59,646 nucleotides of DNA, taken from IMG/VR virus record IMGVR_UViG_3300005613_000073, positions 1-59,646 of that record; one strand, 5' to 3'. The position numbers and the translations under genes were made by a program. Below, piece by piece: positions 1 to 7,956 of this stretch. This DNA is from a virus. Positions within the stretch are counted from its first letter, which is position 1. Every line of letters begins with the position of its first letter. The notes beneath the pieces were generated by a model. The model did not search any database, was not told where the DNA came from, and saw nothing but the letters and a program-made list of their open reading frames with translations.

Positions 1-284
1 TCGATGTCTAGTTTATACGATGGACTAGCTGTGCCTATTCCTAAGCGTTTGTTACTGTCATCCCAGAACAGTGCTGAGTCATCATCAAAGCCATCACCAC
101 CGGAGGCACCAAACAGTACCCTACCTTCTGTGATTGCGTTAGTATTCTGAAATTTATATTTAGTAGAACCATCACTTATAAATAAGTTTCCTTCATCCGT
201 TATGAACGCCGGTTCGCCCGAGTCCATTACCGCTGCAGCTAAGTCAGCAAAAGGTCCTTTTCTTAATGTAATCTTATTTGCCAT
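1..284 (-). CDS. Tail-fibre-like protein, N-terminal part (cut by window edge)
   Basis: Partial gene; the 3' end lies beyond base 1 and 94 residues are visible, starting at ATG 284-282. The start is MANKITLRKGPFADLAAAVM followed by a segment ending DEGNLFISDGSTKYKF. That pattern matches the short receptor-binding-protein N-terminal domains (Mtd-N-like) that attach fibres to the tail. It is followed by an LGIGTASPSYKLDI motif, the GIGT-SP repeat common in phage fibres and often found ahead of S74 chaperone domains. There is no signal peptide, unlike the GIGT proteins at the right end of the window. It lies 12 bases downstream of the T7-type tail fibre and is probably co-transcribed with it as an adhesin or adaptor. 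The C-terminal domain is not visible. Confidence 0.75.
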   Translation of the reverse strand, partial: MANKITLRKGPFADLAAAVMDSGEPAFITDEGNLFISDGSTKYKFQNTNAITEGRVLFGASGGDGFDDDSALFWDDSNKRLGIGTASPSYKLDI

Positions 285-296
285 TGTATTCCTCCA

Positions 297-1757
297 TTAT
301 AATGAACCACCGTCAATTACTTCGATGTATCCTGGGTTAGTGCTTAACACACCACCATCTATAGCTGGGTCACTAAAGACTGTTGTAGTCAAAGCTCCAC
401 CATCAATGTCACCACTATAGGCTGTCACTGGTGTTAAACCTATTAATATAGTATTACCAGATTTATCTATGTTCCACATTATACCATTGGTTATATCATC
501 AACAAAAGACAGTTGGTCGCCTGTCTCATGTACAGCACCATTAAGTCCAACAGCTATTGTGTTTATTGAACTAGCATCAGCCTCTACTGACATAGTACCA
601 CCATCATCAGTGACAGTAAATACTACAGATGAACTATCATTGAAATTCAAATTCTTTTCATCACCAATGCTAACATCATTATGCTTAATGTTTACTTTCT
701 GGACACTTGAGCCTTCAACAACATCTGCTGTTAAGACATTACCTGTGTAATCTAAAGTTACAGTTGAGGTATCGTCTATTACATTTCCTAGTGATGCGTT
801 GAATAATGATTGGTCGTAGTACAGATTAACAGTACCCTCGGTCAAGTCATCAGTATCTTTAGCACCAAAGGCTGAATCAAATCTAGCCTGAGTGTAATAC
901 AAGTTAGAACCCTCAGTCAAGTCATCAGTATCTTTAGCTGCGAATGATGCGTTAAACCTTGTTTGTGTGTAAAACAAATGGCTTACACCCTCAGCTAAAT
1001 CATCAGTATCCTTGTTACCAAAGGCTGTATCGAATCGACCTTGGGTGTAATACAAGTTAGAACCCTCAGTTAAATCATCAGTATCCTTAGCACCAAAGGC
1101 TGAATCAAATCTAGCCTGAGTATAATACAAGTTAGAACCCTCGGTCAAGTCATCGGTATCAAAAGGACTAAGTGATATAGTAGGTGTTAATTCGTTAGAA
1201 ACATCTGAATAACTCCAGCTAATACCAGTGCCATCTTGAATAAGATTAGCTACAGCATCGTCTACTCTCTCTGTTGTAAAGTAAAGGTTACTTGAGCCCT
1301 CACCGATATCATCTGTATCAAAGTCATTGATGTCAAATGTAAATTCTAATGTATTGTTACTTGCGTCATACTCCAGTGCTAGTCCATCTCCACTGACCCC
1401 TAGGTAATCATTAGCTAACGTAGCATTGAAGTTCTGAGACTTAGCGAAAGCTAGTGCTTCCTGTGCTAAGTAAAAAGTCTGGTCACTATCTATATTTAGT
1501 GTTTCTGCTAAGCGTATACTTGTGTTTGTAAATAAAATGTCTCTAGTTTCTTTAGTTGTTTCTCTATAGACTATGACCTCTGAACCATCAGCAGGTGCTG
1601 TAGCGAAAACAGCATTACCACCTGAAGGAGTAACTGATGTTACAACCCCATCTACAGTAGCCTTTATTGATGACCTATCAGAGTCATATGATGGGTGAGC
1701 AAAAGCAACTTGGTTGCCGTCACCCTCATAGATTAAAACAGCAGGGTAATAACTCAT
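297..1757 (-). CDS. T7-type tail fibre with TDDLTEGSNLYYTQ repeats
   Basis: 486 residues; ATG preceded by AGGAGGGACA. Residues 1-110 resemble the T7 gp17 N-terminal tail-attachment domain (GDGNQVAF, then a VIVYRETTKE segment, then an AQEALAF helix). Residues about 145-345 hold six copies of a roughly 25-residue repeat with consensus DTDDLTEGSNLYYTQ-RFDSAFG-K, likely a fibrous beta/coiled shaft. The rest is beta-rich with no recognised receptor domain. It lies directly after lysozyme and before a second fibre-like gene, the T7 gp17 position. Role: host recognition by the left module's virion. The repeats are partly conserved at DNA level and may expand or contract by recombination. Confidence 0.88.
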   Translation of the reverse strand: MSYYPAVLIYEGDGNQVAFAHPSYDSDRSSIKATVDGVVTSVTPSGGNAVFATAPADGSEVIVYRETTKETRDILFTNTSIRLAETLNIDSDQTFYLAQEALAFAKSQNFNATLANDYLGVSGDGLALEYDASNNTLEFTFDINDFDTDDIGEGSSNLYFTTERVDDAVANLIQDGTGISWSYSDVSNELTPTISLSPFDTDDLTEGSNLYYTQARFDSAFGAKDTDDLTEGSNLYYTQGRFDTAFGNKDTDDLAEGVSHLFYTQTRFNASFAAKDTDDLTEGSNLYYTQARFDSAFGAKDTDDLTEGTVNLYYDQSLFNASLGNVIDDTSTVTLDYTGNVLTADVVEGSSVQKVNIKHNDVSIGDEKNLNFNDSSSVVFTVTDDGGTMSVEADASSINTIAVGLNGAVHETGDQLSFVDDITNGIMWNIDKSGNTILIGLTPVTAYSGDIDGGALTTTVFSDPAIDGGVLSTNPGYIEVIDGGSL

Positions 1758-1766
1758 TGTCCCTCC

Positions 1767-2267
1767 TTATTTCTTCAATTGTTCAACGATTCGTTTACCT
1801 CGGTTTTTAACCTGTGCATACCAGTTAGAGCACTTAGCACACATAGCTACTTTACCCCAGTTAACTTCATCTTTGTTAAGCTCAGATAGCATACCTTTGA
1901 ACTTGGCTAACCTTGGTCTACCTAAGTTATAACACATATTTATCAATGCTAGCTGTTTTTCATATGGAAATAGCTTGAGCTTTTCCTCTGGAATTAAAAC
2001 AGCTAAATCCTCAATTGCAATCTTAAGCCATTTTATGCATCTCTTTTTAGCTTCCATTATAGATATAACCTCAAAGTATGCTCTGGCTGGTGTACCGTAG
2101 CCTATGCTCCAGCGCTGTTCACCGTTGATTACACCATCTTTGTATGCTGTGTGATGTGGTGCACCATTAATGTATATCATATCACCTGGACCTTCATCTA
2201 GCATTATTCGTTCTAGTAAAAGCTTGAAGTTTTCCCTATTAACATACATATGTTTTTGTATAACCAT
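1767..2267 (-). CDS. Phage lysozyme (GH24-like endolysin)
   Basis: The longest open frame extends upstream to 2588 but overlaps the NlpC/P60-like gene, so I take ATG 2267 (166 residues; ATG 2249 is also possible). Neither start has a clear Shine-Dalgarno site, which suggests coupling to the overlapping gene. The motif LLERIMLDEGPGDM carries the probable catalytic Glu (about residue 25), followed by RWSIGYGT as in T4/P22-type lysozymes (normally E...D/C...T). The C-terminal QLALINMCYNLG segment matches the family's second lobe. Expected reaction: cleavage of peptidoglycan glycan strands at lysis. No SAR or signal helix is present from the chosen start. No holin was recognised nearby. Confidence 0.75.
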   Translation of the reverse strand: MVIQKHMYVNRENFKLLLERIMLDEGPGDMIYINGAPHHTAYKDGVINGEQRWSIGYGTPARAYFEVISIMEAKKRCIKWLKIAIEDLAVLIPEEKLKLFPYEKQLALINMCYNLGRPRLAKFKGMLSELNKDEVNWGKVAMCAKCSNWYAQVKNRGKRIVEQLKK

Positions 2268-2697
2268 GGTGTTCAAGCGCTTTAAAGAGTCTCTCAGGAT
2301 AGTATACGTGGTCTTCTTTTTTAATACATCCTCTAGCTTTAGTTGATCTTGCGATAGAAGCAGCGAACTCTGAGCAGAACCATTTATCAGGATGCTCTCG
2401 TCTCCAAGGTGTCCAACACGTGAGTGCACCGAGGAAGTCATAATCATAGCTACCATTGCAAAAACTATCCAACATTGCTTTAACATTAGCTGTATTACAC
2501 TCGAGTTTAATAATTTTGACTTCACATCCTTTATACGGGTGATTACATGACTGTATTTTTCTACAGCCAACAAACGGATATGCTTCATAATATGTACTCC
2601 CTATCTTAATAGCCACATGAGTTGACCACCCTGTAAGTCCTATAATTTTATCCAAAAAAGATTTACCTTTCATAAAATGTAGTTCAATATAATTCAA
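2239..2697 (-). CDS. Permuted NlpC/P60-like (YiiX-type) cysteine hydrolase
   Basis: I place the start at TTG 2697, which has TAAGGAGG at ideal spacing, rather than ATG 2718 upstream of that Shine-Dalgarno site; this gives 152 residues. The order of THVAIKIG (His near residue 27) and then KWFCSEF (Cys near residue 108) is that of circularly permuted papain-like NlpC/P60 enzymes, where His precedes Cys. Such proteins cleave peptides or amides, often in cell walls. It sits between the gp16-like ejection protein and lysozyme, so a wall-degrading role in entry or lysis is plausible but inferred. Its 3' end overlaps the lysozyme start in another frame. Confidence 0.68.
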   Translation of the reverse strand: MNYIELHFMKGKSFLDKIIGLTGWSTHVAIKIGSTYYEAYPFVGCRKIQSCNHPYKGCEVKIIKLECNTANVKAMLDSFCNGSYDYDFLGALTCWTPWRREHPDKWFCSEFAASIARSTKARGCIKKEDHVYYPERLFKALEHHGYTKTYVC

Positions 2698-2717
2698 AGT
2701 TTCCTCCTTAGGTTGCA

Positions 2718-2737
2718 TGGGTGACCGAAGCCACCCA
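2718..2737 (-). terminator. UUCG-capped RNA hairpin after the gp16-like gene
   Basis: In minus-strand RNA, TGGGTGGC-TTCG-GTCACCCA forms an 8 bp stem with one G-U pair and a UUCG tetraloop. It sits between the stop of the 1735-residue gene and the Shine-Dalgarno site of the NlpC/P60-like gene. No U-run follows, so it is either a weak terminator or a processing/stability hairpin. The wobble pair only works in the minus-strand transcript, which fixes the orientation. Confidence 0.55.
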
Positions 2738-2748
2738 CACGTTTCTAG

Positions 2749-5700
2749 CTATCTTTGCTCTAGTTTTGCTTGTTCAACTAGTATTCTATATTTAGCTATA
2801 TCTTCATACTTCTGTGTCATCTGTTCTTTAGCTTTAGCTTTAGCAATAGACATTATACTACTAAACATTTCAGCACGAGAACCTCTATTCAAGGAACCCA
2901 TGATATACTGAGACTTACTACCTTTATCCCATGCTTGACTCTTAACTACTTTAGACATCATAGCCTTAAAGGAATCTCCAGTCATCTTGAGATAATCATG
3001 CCTCTGCTGTGCAGTTAGTTGTTTACCATCTATTTTTCTAGTGTCAGAATAATGACTACCTAAGTTATACTTGTCATTAGCAACGTACCACTTAAGGTAA
3101 TTGCTTATGTTATCTTTATCTGGTTCTTGTATTAAAGGATTACTAATGTTTGGTGCGAATGGTATTTTGTTGAATGAGTCTCTAGGTTCACCTAAGAAGT
3201 CAAGTTTCTCTATTGAGCTATAAGTTTTAGTGAAGTTACCAGAAACCTGCCTTGCTCCGGCAAACATGTGATCTAGAATAGTAACATACTCATTAACAAC
3301 ACCTGGTCTTTCTGTGTTACCTGATAACCTTTTAACAGCTACATCAACTTCACGCATGAACTGAGTAGAACCTAAGAAAGGAACTGGAGTAGATGCAGCT
3401 AACACTTGGCCAGCTAATCTAGTCGTCTGTCTTCTAGGGTCTTTAAGCCAACTAGCTAAGTTCATAAAACCCTGCATAGCAGCTTTGTCTGTCAAAGCGT
3501 GTGCTAATGATGCCATAGCTATTGAGGTAGCTCTTGTCATACCATCTTCATCTACATATTCTGATTCAGCCATCAATTCAAGGGCTTCCATGGTGTCTGC
3601 TGTCAATGCTAAGAATCCAGATAATGGGTCCATTGCATCAAAACTCATAGCACCTTCGCCAGGAACGTAGATGGAATAAGGCATAATACCTGCTTCCTGT
3701 AACTCAGGTTTCTCTAATGGTAGTCTACCATAGATAAGACCATTCTTTTTCATATAAGCACCCATACCTATAACTGAAGCACCTATCATGATTTCTGCAT
3801 GAGCTCGATGTGGGTCAGTCTTAAGTAAATGCTTATACCATTCTGTAGCATGTTGTACAGTAGCCGTTGGTAACTTAATACCACCTGTGCCTTTGAAGAA
3901 ATCTCTCATGCGCTCTGTTGGTGCTTTTTCTGCTAATAGGGTCATCGCTTTACCTGTGCCCTCTTCAAAGAAGAATGACATAGGACCTATAGTTCTGTTG
4001 GCAACAAACATAAGCGCATTGATTGGTTGCTTTATAACAGGAAACAATATCTTAACAAGAGGTACCTCATTAGATATCTTCTGTAATTTCCTTGCTACCG
4101 ATTCCTCTGGTAAGTCACCAGACATTGTGAAATCCTCTGGTATCTGTTTCCATAGATCAGGTTTCTCAGCTATAAGGCTTTTGTTTCTAATAAGAGCATC
4201 TTCAAGAAGCTCAGGAGTTAGTGTCCCACCTTTCTTTGTAAGTTCAGCTACAGCCATGTCATAGGCTAGAGCATTTATCCTTACATTAGCGTTCATTACC
4301 TTAGCCATTTCATCTGTAGCCAGGAGTATATTTAAACTAGTTCGCATTAGTTTACCATACATATCAACCCTACCAGCACCTACGGCTCTAACTAGAGATT
4401 CTCCAGCAGCACCAAAGTTCTCACTAATAGCTGTTGCTGTTACTGATTTAGCATAATAATCTTTATCTGTATGTAACAAAGCGTCTGAGAAAGCAGCACT
4501 CATGTTGTTCTCAATACTGAAGTTAGGTAGCTCTGTTTTAAATGCTTTCTTAGCGTAAGCCCAAGCACTTGCACAAGTGTCACCATAGTTATGGAAAAGG
4601 TATCCTACTCTATCTAGATCACCTTTGAATAGTGAAGAGAGTGACTCAACGCCAACATTCCAAGTATATCCAATAGAAGTACCAAGGACATTCTTCATAA
4701 CAGCTTTACCGGCAAATAAGTTTGCAGCAAATACTTCAGTCCAAGTCTTAACCATTCCTTCCCAGCTACCATTGTTTACTATAGTTCGTATAGCTTTAGC
4801 TGTGCCACCAGGTGAGTGTTTAGCTGTTTTAGCTATGTTCTCCATTATCTGGAGTACTTCTTCTTTACTAATGTCCCCACCTTTGAGTTTAAAGAATTGT
4901 TTAATCTTAGCTAATGCCATAGTAGAGTTACCATCACCAGAGATACCACGTAATATATTAGTATCACGCATAAGCCTAGTTGTACGTGCTGAAGCTGACT
5001 TCATCCTGATGTAGTTATCAAAAACAGTAGCCATTTCAATAACACGAGTAAGGTTCTCTGTCACAGCTTCGTCTGTCATTTTGTGAGCGCCTATAGTACG
5101 GTAGTTCAATACAGTCCTGTCTAGTTCTTCACTCAATGCTTTAACATAGTATGCTGTAGCAGCTAATCTGACAGGAGCAAGTTCAGCATCCCTACGCCAC
5201 GATCTGACAGCCTTAGGGACATCAGAATCACCTAAGTGATTCAACAAGTCTTTACCCATATCAAGTAGCTCTGGTATTGCATAGTTTTCTTTGTCCTTAA
5301 ACAGCGCTGTACCAAGTGCATCTAAAACAAAAGCAAACTCTTCATCACTATCGTAATTATGTCTGCTTAACCAAGTAGCATCTGTTATAGCTTCATTATC
5401 TAAGAACTTCTTAATGTACTCTGCTGTACCTTCTTTATCTCTTTTAGTCAACTTAGCTCTGAACTTAGGTTCTACCTTGTTATACTCATACTTAGATACT
5501 TCGAGTGTAACCTTAGGTCTACCTTCTTTAGAAATCACCTTTGGAGCTTCAGTTACATTAGACTCTGGCACACCTTTAGCATCAGCTGTTTGAGTAGCTG
5601 TGTCTGGTATTGTAGATTCTTTAGCAACATTATCGGCAGCACCTGTTGTTTCTTTAGTTGACTTAATTAGGTCATTTATCAATCCCTGAGCTTTCTTAAA

Positions 5701-7956
5701 GTCTTCAGGGTTTTCTATCATTTTGTTTATCTTTTGTATACTTGCTTCAACATTGTCAAACATCTTAAGAACATTATCAGGGGCAACACCTTCAAGTAAA
5801 TCTGGGTACTGCTCAAGTAAAGCTCTTTTAGATTCTTCTGTCATTTTCAATGTGCTTTTAAGGAAGTCAATAGTATTCTCAGTCATAAGCTTCTTAAAGC
5901 TCTTCCTAGCTGCTCTGTAGCCTTTAAATTTGCCACCCATGTATGCTGTAGCACACAAGATAACAGCAGATGATATCAGGTCATCAGTATCTATGAAACC
6001 ATCTTCATTAAAGTCTGCTAGTGATAACATTGGGCTTGCAACTATAGGAGCTAAAGCATGTGAGAAGAACCTGGCTCCACCTGAGCCTGTCTTATGAAAG
6101 ACATCTGCAGCTTCACCAGCTTTCAATTCAGTAGTTTTAACTAGGTTAATAGCACCTGAGTCTGCACTGAAACCGTTATCAACTCTATGTTTATTAAAAG
6201 CATCATAAAGTAAACCCATTTCAACAGTTCTCACCTGTCCTTTCTTTGGTATACCTTTACCTATAGTGCTCTTATATCTAACATGATGCCCTGTGTTGTA
6301 AGCAGACATTACCTTACTTGCTCCAACCTCGTTTACATCAAACGCATGTACTAACTCATGATATGCGTTAGACAAAACAGCATCATCTGTAATACCTTTA
6401 CCATTTAAAAGTATCATACTAGCTGATTTATTTGGGTATTTCTTTACAGATGCTATTAGACCTTTAACTTCGCTTCTAATTTTAGCATAAGCACCAATGT
6501 TAGTATTACCTTTGAGATACTTCTCCTTCTTAATACGTTTCATTATACTATCAACTGTATCACCTTTTCCTATAACGATTGTCCCACCGTCAACAGTACT
6601 TTTACTAAGGTCTAGTCCAGATACCATCCCAACTAGTGGTGCATCAGGACCATTAGCGTAATGCATTTTAACCCAAGTAGCCATATCTTCTGGAGTATGT
6701 ATATCGTTAGCTCTAAAGAAGTTACCCATGAGGCTATCCATTAAGTCCTTAGATTTCTTGAACTTAATATGTTTCTCAGCAACACCTTCGGCATGCTTGA
6801 ATTGATTGCCAGCGATCTCAGCAAAAGCAGACATTAGCTTCTTATCTGAGACACCCTCTAAGGTTTCAACACCTAAGATTTTCTTAGCCTTTTCCATGAC
6901 AACTGAGATTACTGATCTAGCGTCTTCAACATCTGGTGACTGGTATGGTACGCCATTGTTGTGTAAACCAATGGACGCTCCTGTCTCAGGGTTGTCTAAA
7001 ACAGTAAAATTATCCTCAACATCTATCAATGGATGTGCTGGAGTTTCACTTATCTGGTCAACACCTTTAGTAGGTGTAACCTCTGGAGCTACTGTATCTG
7101 CCTTGATCTCATCAAGTATTTCTTTTGTTCTTGATGTCATAGCTTCATCATAGGATTCTCCTAAGGTTTCACCTGCTTCAACTAATATCTTTTTGGTATT
7201 CTCAAGTTTATCAACTGAACCTATTACTTTACGTAATTTACCTAAGCCACCAATTACGGTATCAAAGGTTAAACCTACAGCAGAACCAACCATTGCCTGT
7301 TTAAGCCTACCTGTAGCCTCTGAATCTTCCTCATCAGCTGCTAAGTAATCTGAAACTGCACCAAGTAATGGCACATCAGCATCTCTTATAAAGTTTGCAA
7401 GGTTTTCAGTTGATGGTTGAATCATATCAACCACAGCACCTACACCTGCGTCTTGTATAACTCTACCCCAAAACTTATGTTCTTTAGCTAACTGTGTTAA
7501 CTTGCTAAACATTTTAAATTTAGTTAAAGCTTGTAGTTTACTAAGTTTATTTACTAGAGCAGTACCTGTCAAAAACGGTACTAGAAATCTTGTTGTTTCA
7601 TATGCGAAAGCATCAAGCATGTCATCAGGTCTTTCAAAGGTTAAGTCAAAACTATGTGGATCAACTTTAGCACCAAAGGCTCTCATTGTCCCTTTTGATA
7701 TCCACGATGCAGTGTCTGCAACATCAGCTACAGATTGACCAGCGCCTTTACCGATAGCTCCTGTGAACTCGCCAAATTGTTGCCACATTGTCTTATCAAC
7801 GCCAATATCCATACCAACAGCATCACCTATACCACTGATGTTATTAAGTATTCTGTTGTTCTCTCTGTTTAGTTCTTCGATAGACATATTAGCATATGGA
7901 TTAACACCTTGAGGTTTACTCTGGTTATTCTCATTATAAGCTTGGTCTAAAGCCAT
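2749..7956 (-). CDS. Giant internal virion/ejection protein (T7 gp16-like) with zincin and EF-hand motifs
   Basis: 1735 residues; overlaps the gp15-like gene by about 20 bases. It occupies the T7 gp16 position just before lysis and fibre genes, so it is probably ejected into the host envelope during entry. Visible motifs: an HExxH metallopeptidase-type site (NAYHELVHAF, H533/E534/H537); a canonical calcium-loop pattern DFNEDGFIDTDD (about 648-659) followed by a hydrophobic stretch; hydrophobic, Gly/Ala-rich segments near 120-160; and a C-terminal region from about 1150 containing KILFPVIKQPINAL, resembling the membrane-associated C-terminal domain (LPD38-like) of large phage polyvalent proteins. 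I see no lytic transglycosylase motif like that at the T7 gp16 N-terminus. Confidence 0.75.
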   Translation of the reverse strand: MALDQAYNENNQSKPQGVNPYANMSIEELNRENNRILNNISGIGDAVGMDIGVDKTMWQQFGEFTGAIGKGAGQSVADVADTASWISKGTMRAFGAKVDPHSFDLTFERPDDMLDAFAYETTRFLVPFLTGTALVNKLSKLQALTKFKMFSKLTQLAKEHKFWGRVIQDAGVGAVVDMIQPSTENLANFIRDADVPLLGAVSDYLAADEEDSEATGRLKQAMVGSAVGLTFDTVIGGLGKLRKVIGSVDKLENTKKILVEAGETLGESYDEAMTSRTKEILDEIKADTVAPEVTPTKGVDQISETPAHPLIDVEDNFTVLDNPETGASIGLHNNGVPYQSPDVEDARSVISVVMEKAKKILGVETLEGVSDKKLMSAFAEIAGNQFKHAEGVAEKHIKFKKSKDLMDSLMGNFFRANDIHTPEDMATWVKMHYANGPDAPLVGMVSGLDLSKSTVDGGTIVIGKGDTVDSIMKRIKKEKYLKGNTNIGAYAKIRSEVKGLIASVKKYPNKSASMILLNGKGITDDAVLSNAYHELVHAFDVNEVGASKVMSAYNTGHHVRYKSTIGKGIPKKGQVRTVEMGLLYDAFNKHRVDNGFSADSGAINLVKTTELKAGEAADVFHKTGSGGARFFSHALAPIVASPMLSLADFNEDGFIDTDDLISSAVILCATAYMGGKFKGYRAARKSFKKLMTENTIDFLKSTLKMTEESKRALLEQYPDLLEGVAPDNVLKMFDNVEASIQKINKMIENPEDFKKAQGLINDLIKSTKETTGAADNVAKESTIPDTATQTADAKGVPESNVTEAPKVISKEGRPKVTLEVSKYEYNKVEPKFRAKLTKRDKEGTAEYIKKFLDNEAITDATWLSRHNYDSDEEFAFVLDALGTALFKDKENYAIPELLDMGKDLLNHLGDSDVPKAVRSWRRDAELAPVRLAATAYYVKALSEELDRTVLNYRTIGAHKMTDEAVTENLTRVIEMATVFDNYIRMKSASARTTRLMRDTNILRGISGDGNSTMALAKIKQFFKLKGGDISKEEVLQIMENIAKTAKHSPGGTAKAIRTIVNNGSWEGMVKTWTEVFAANLFAGKAVMKNVLGTSIGYTWNVGVESLSSLFKGDLDRVGYLFHNYGDTCASAWAYAKKAFKTELPNFSIENNMSAAFSDALLHTDKDYYAKSVTATAISENFGAAGESLVRAVGAGRVDMYGKLMRTSLNILLATDEMAKVMNANVRINALAYDMAVAELTKKGGTLTPELLEDALIRNKSLIAEKPDLWKQIPEDFTMSGDLPEESVARKLQKISNEVPLVKILFPVIKQPINALMFVANRTIGPMSFFFEEGTGKAMTLLAEKAPTERMRDFFKGTGGIKLPTATVQHATEWYKHLLKTDPHRAHAEIMIGASVIGMGAYMKKNGLIYGRLPLEKPELQEAGIMPYSIYVPGEGAMSFDAMDPLSGFLALTADTMEALELMAESEYVDEDGMTRATSIAMASLAHALTDKAAMQGFMNLASWLKDPRRQTTRLAGQVLAASTPVPFLGSTQFMREVDVAVKRLSGNTERPGVVNEYVTILDHMFAGARQVSGNFTKTYSSIEKLDFLGEPRDSFNKIPFAPNISNPLIQEPDKDNISNYLKWYVANDKYNLGSHYSDTRKIDGKQLTAQQRHDYLKMTGDSFKAMMSKVVKSQAWDKGSKSQYIMGSLNRGSRAEMFSSIMSIAKAKAKEQMTQKYEDIAKYRILVEQAKLEQR

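Noticed and set aside
2268-2588. N-terminal extension of the lysozyme frame with a hydrophobic segment (signal-anchor-like)
   Set aside because: It lies entirely inside the NlpC/P60-like gene in another frame, and no ribosome site supports the upstream ATG. A SAR-type endolysin cannot be fully excluded.
3485-7738. Plus-strand frames inside the left structural genes and minus-strand frames inside the right ones
   Set aside because: They lie wholly within well-supported genes in other frames, without ribosome sites or recognisable protein patterns.
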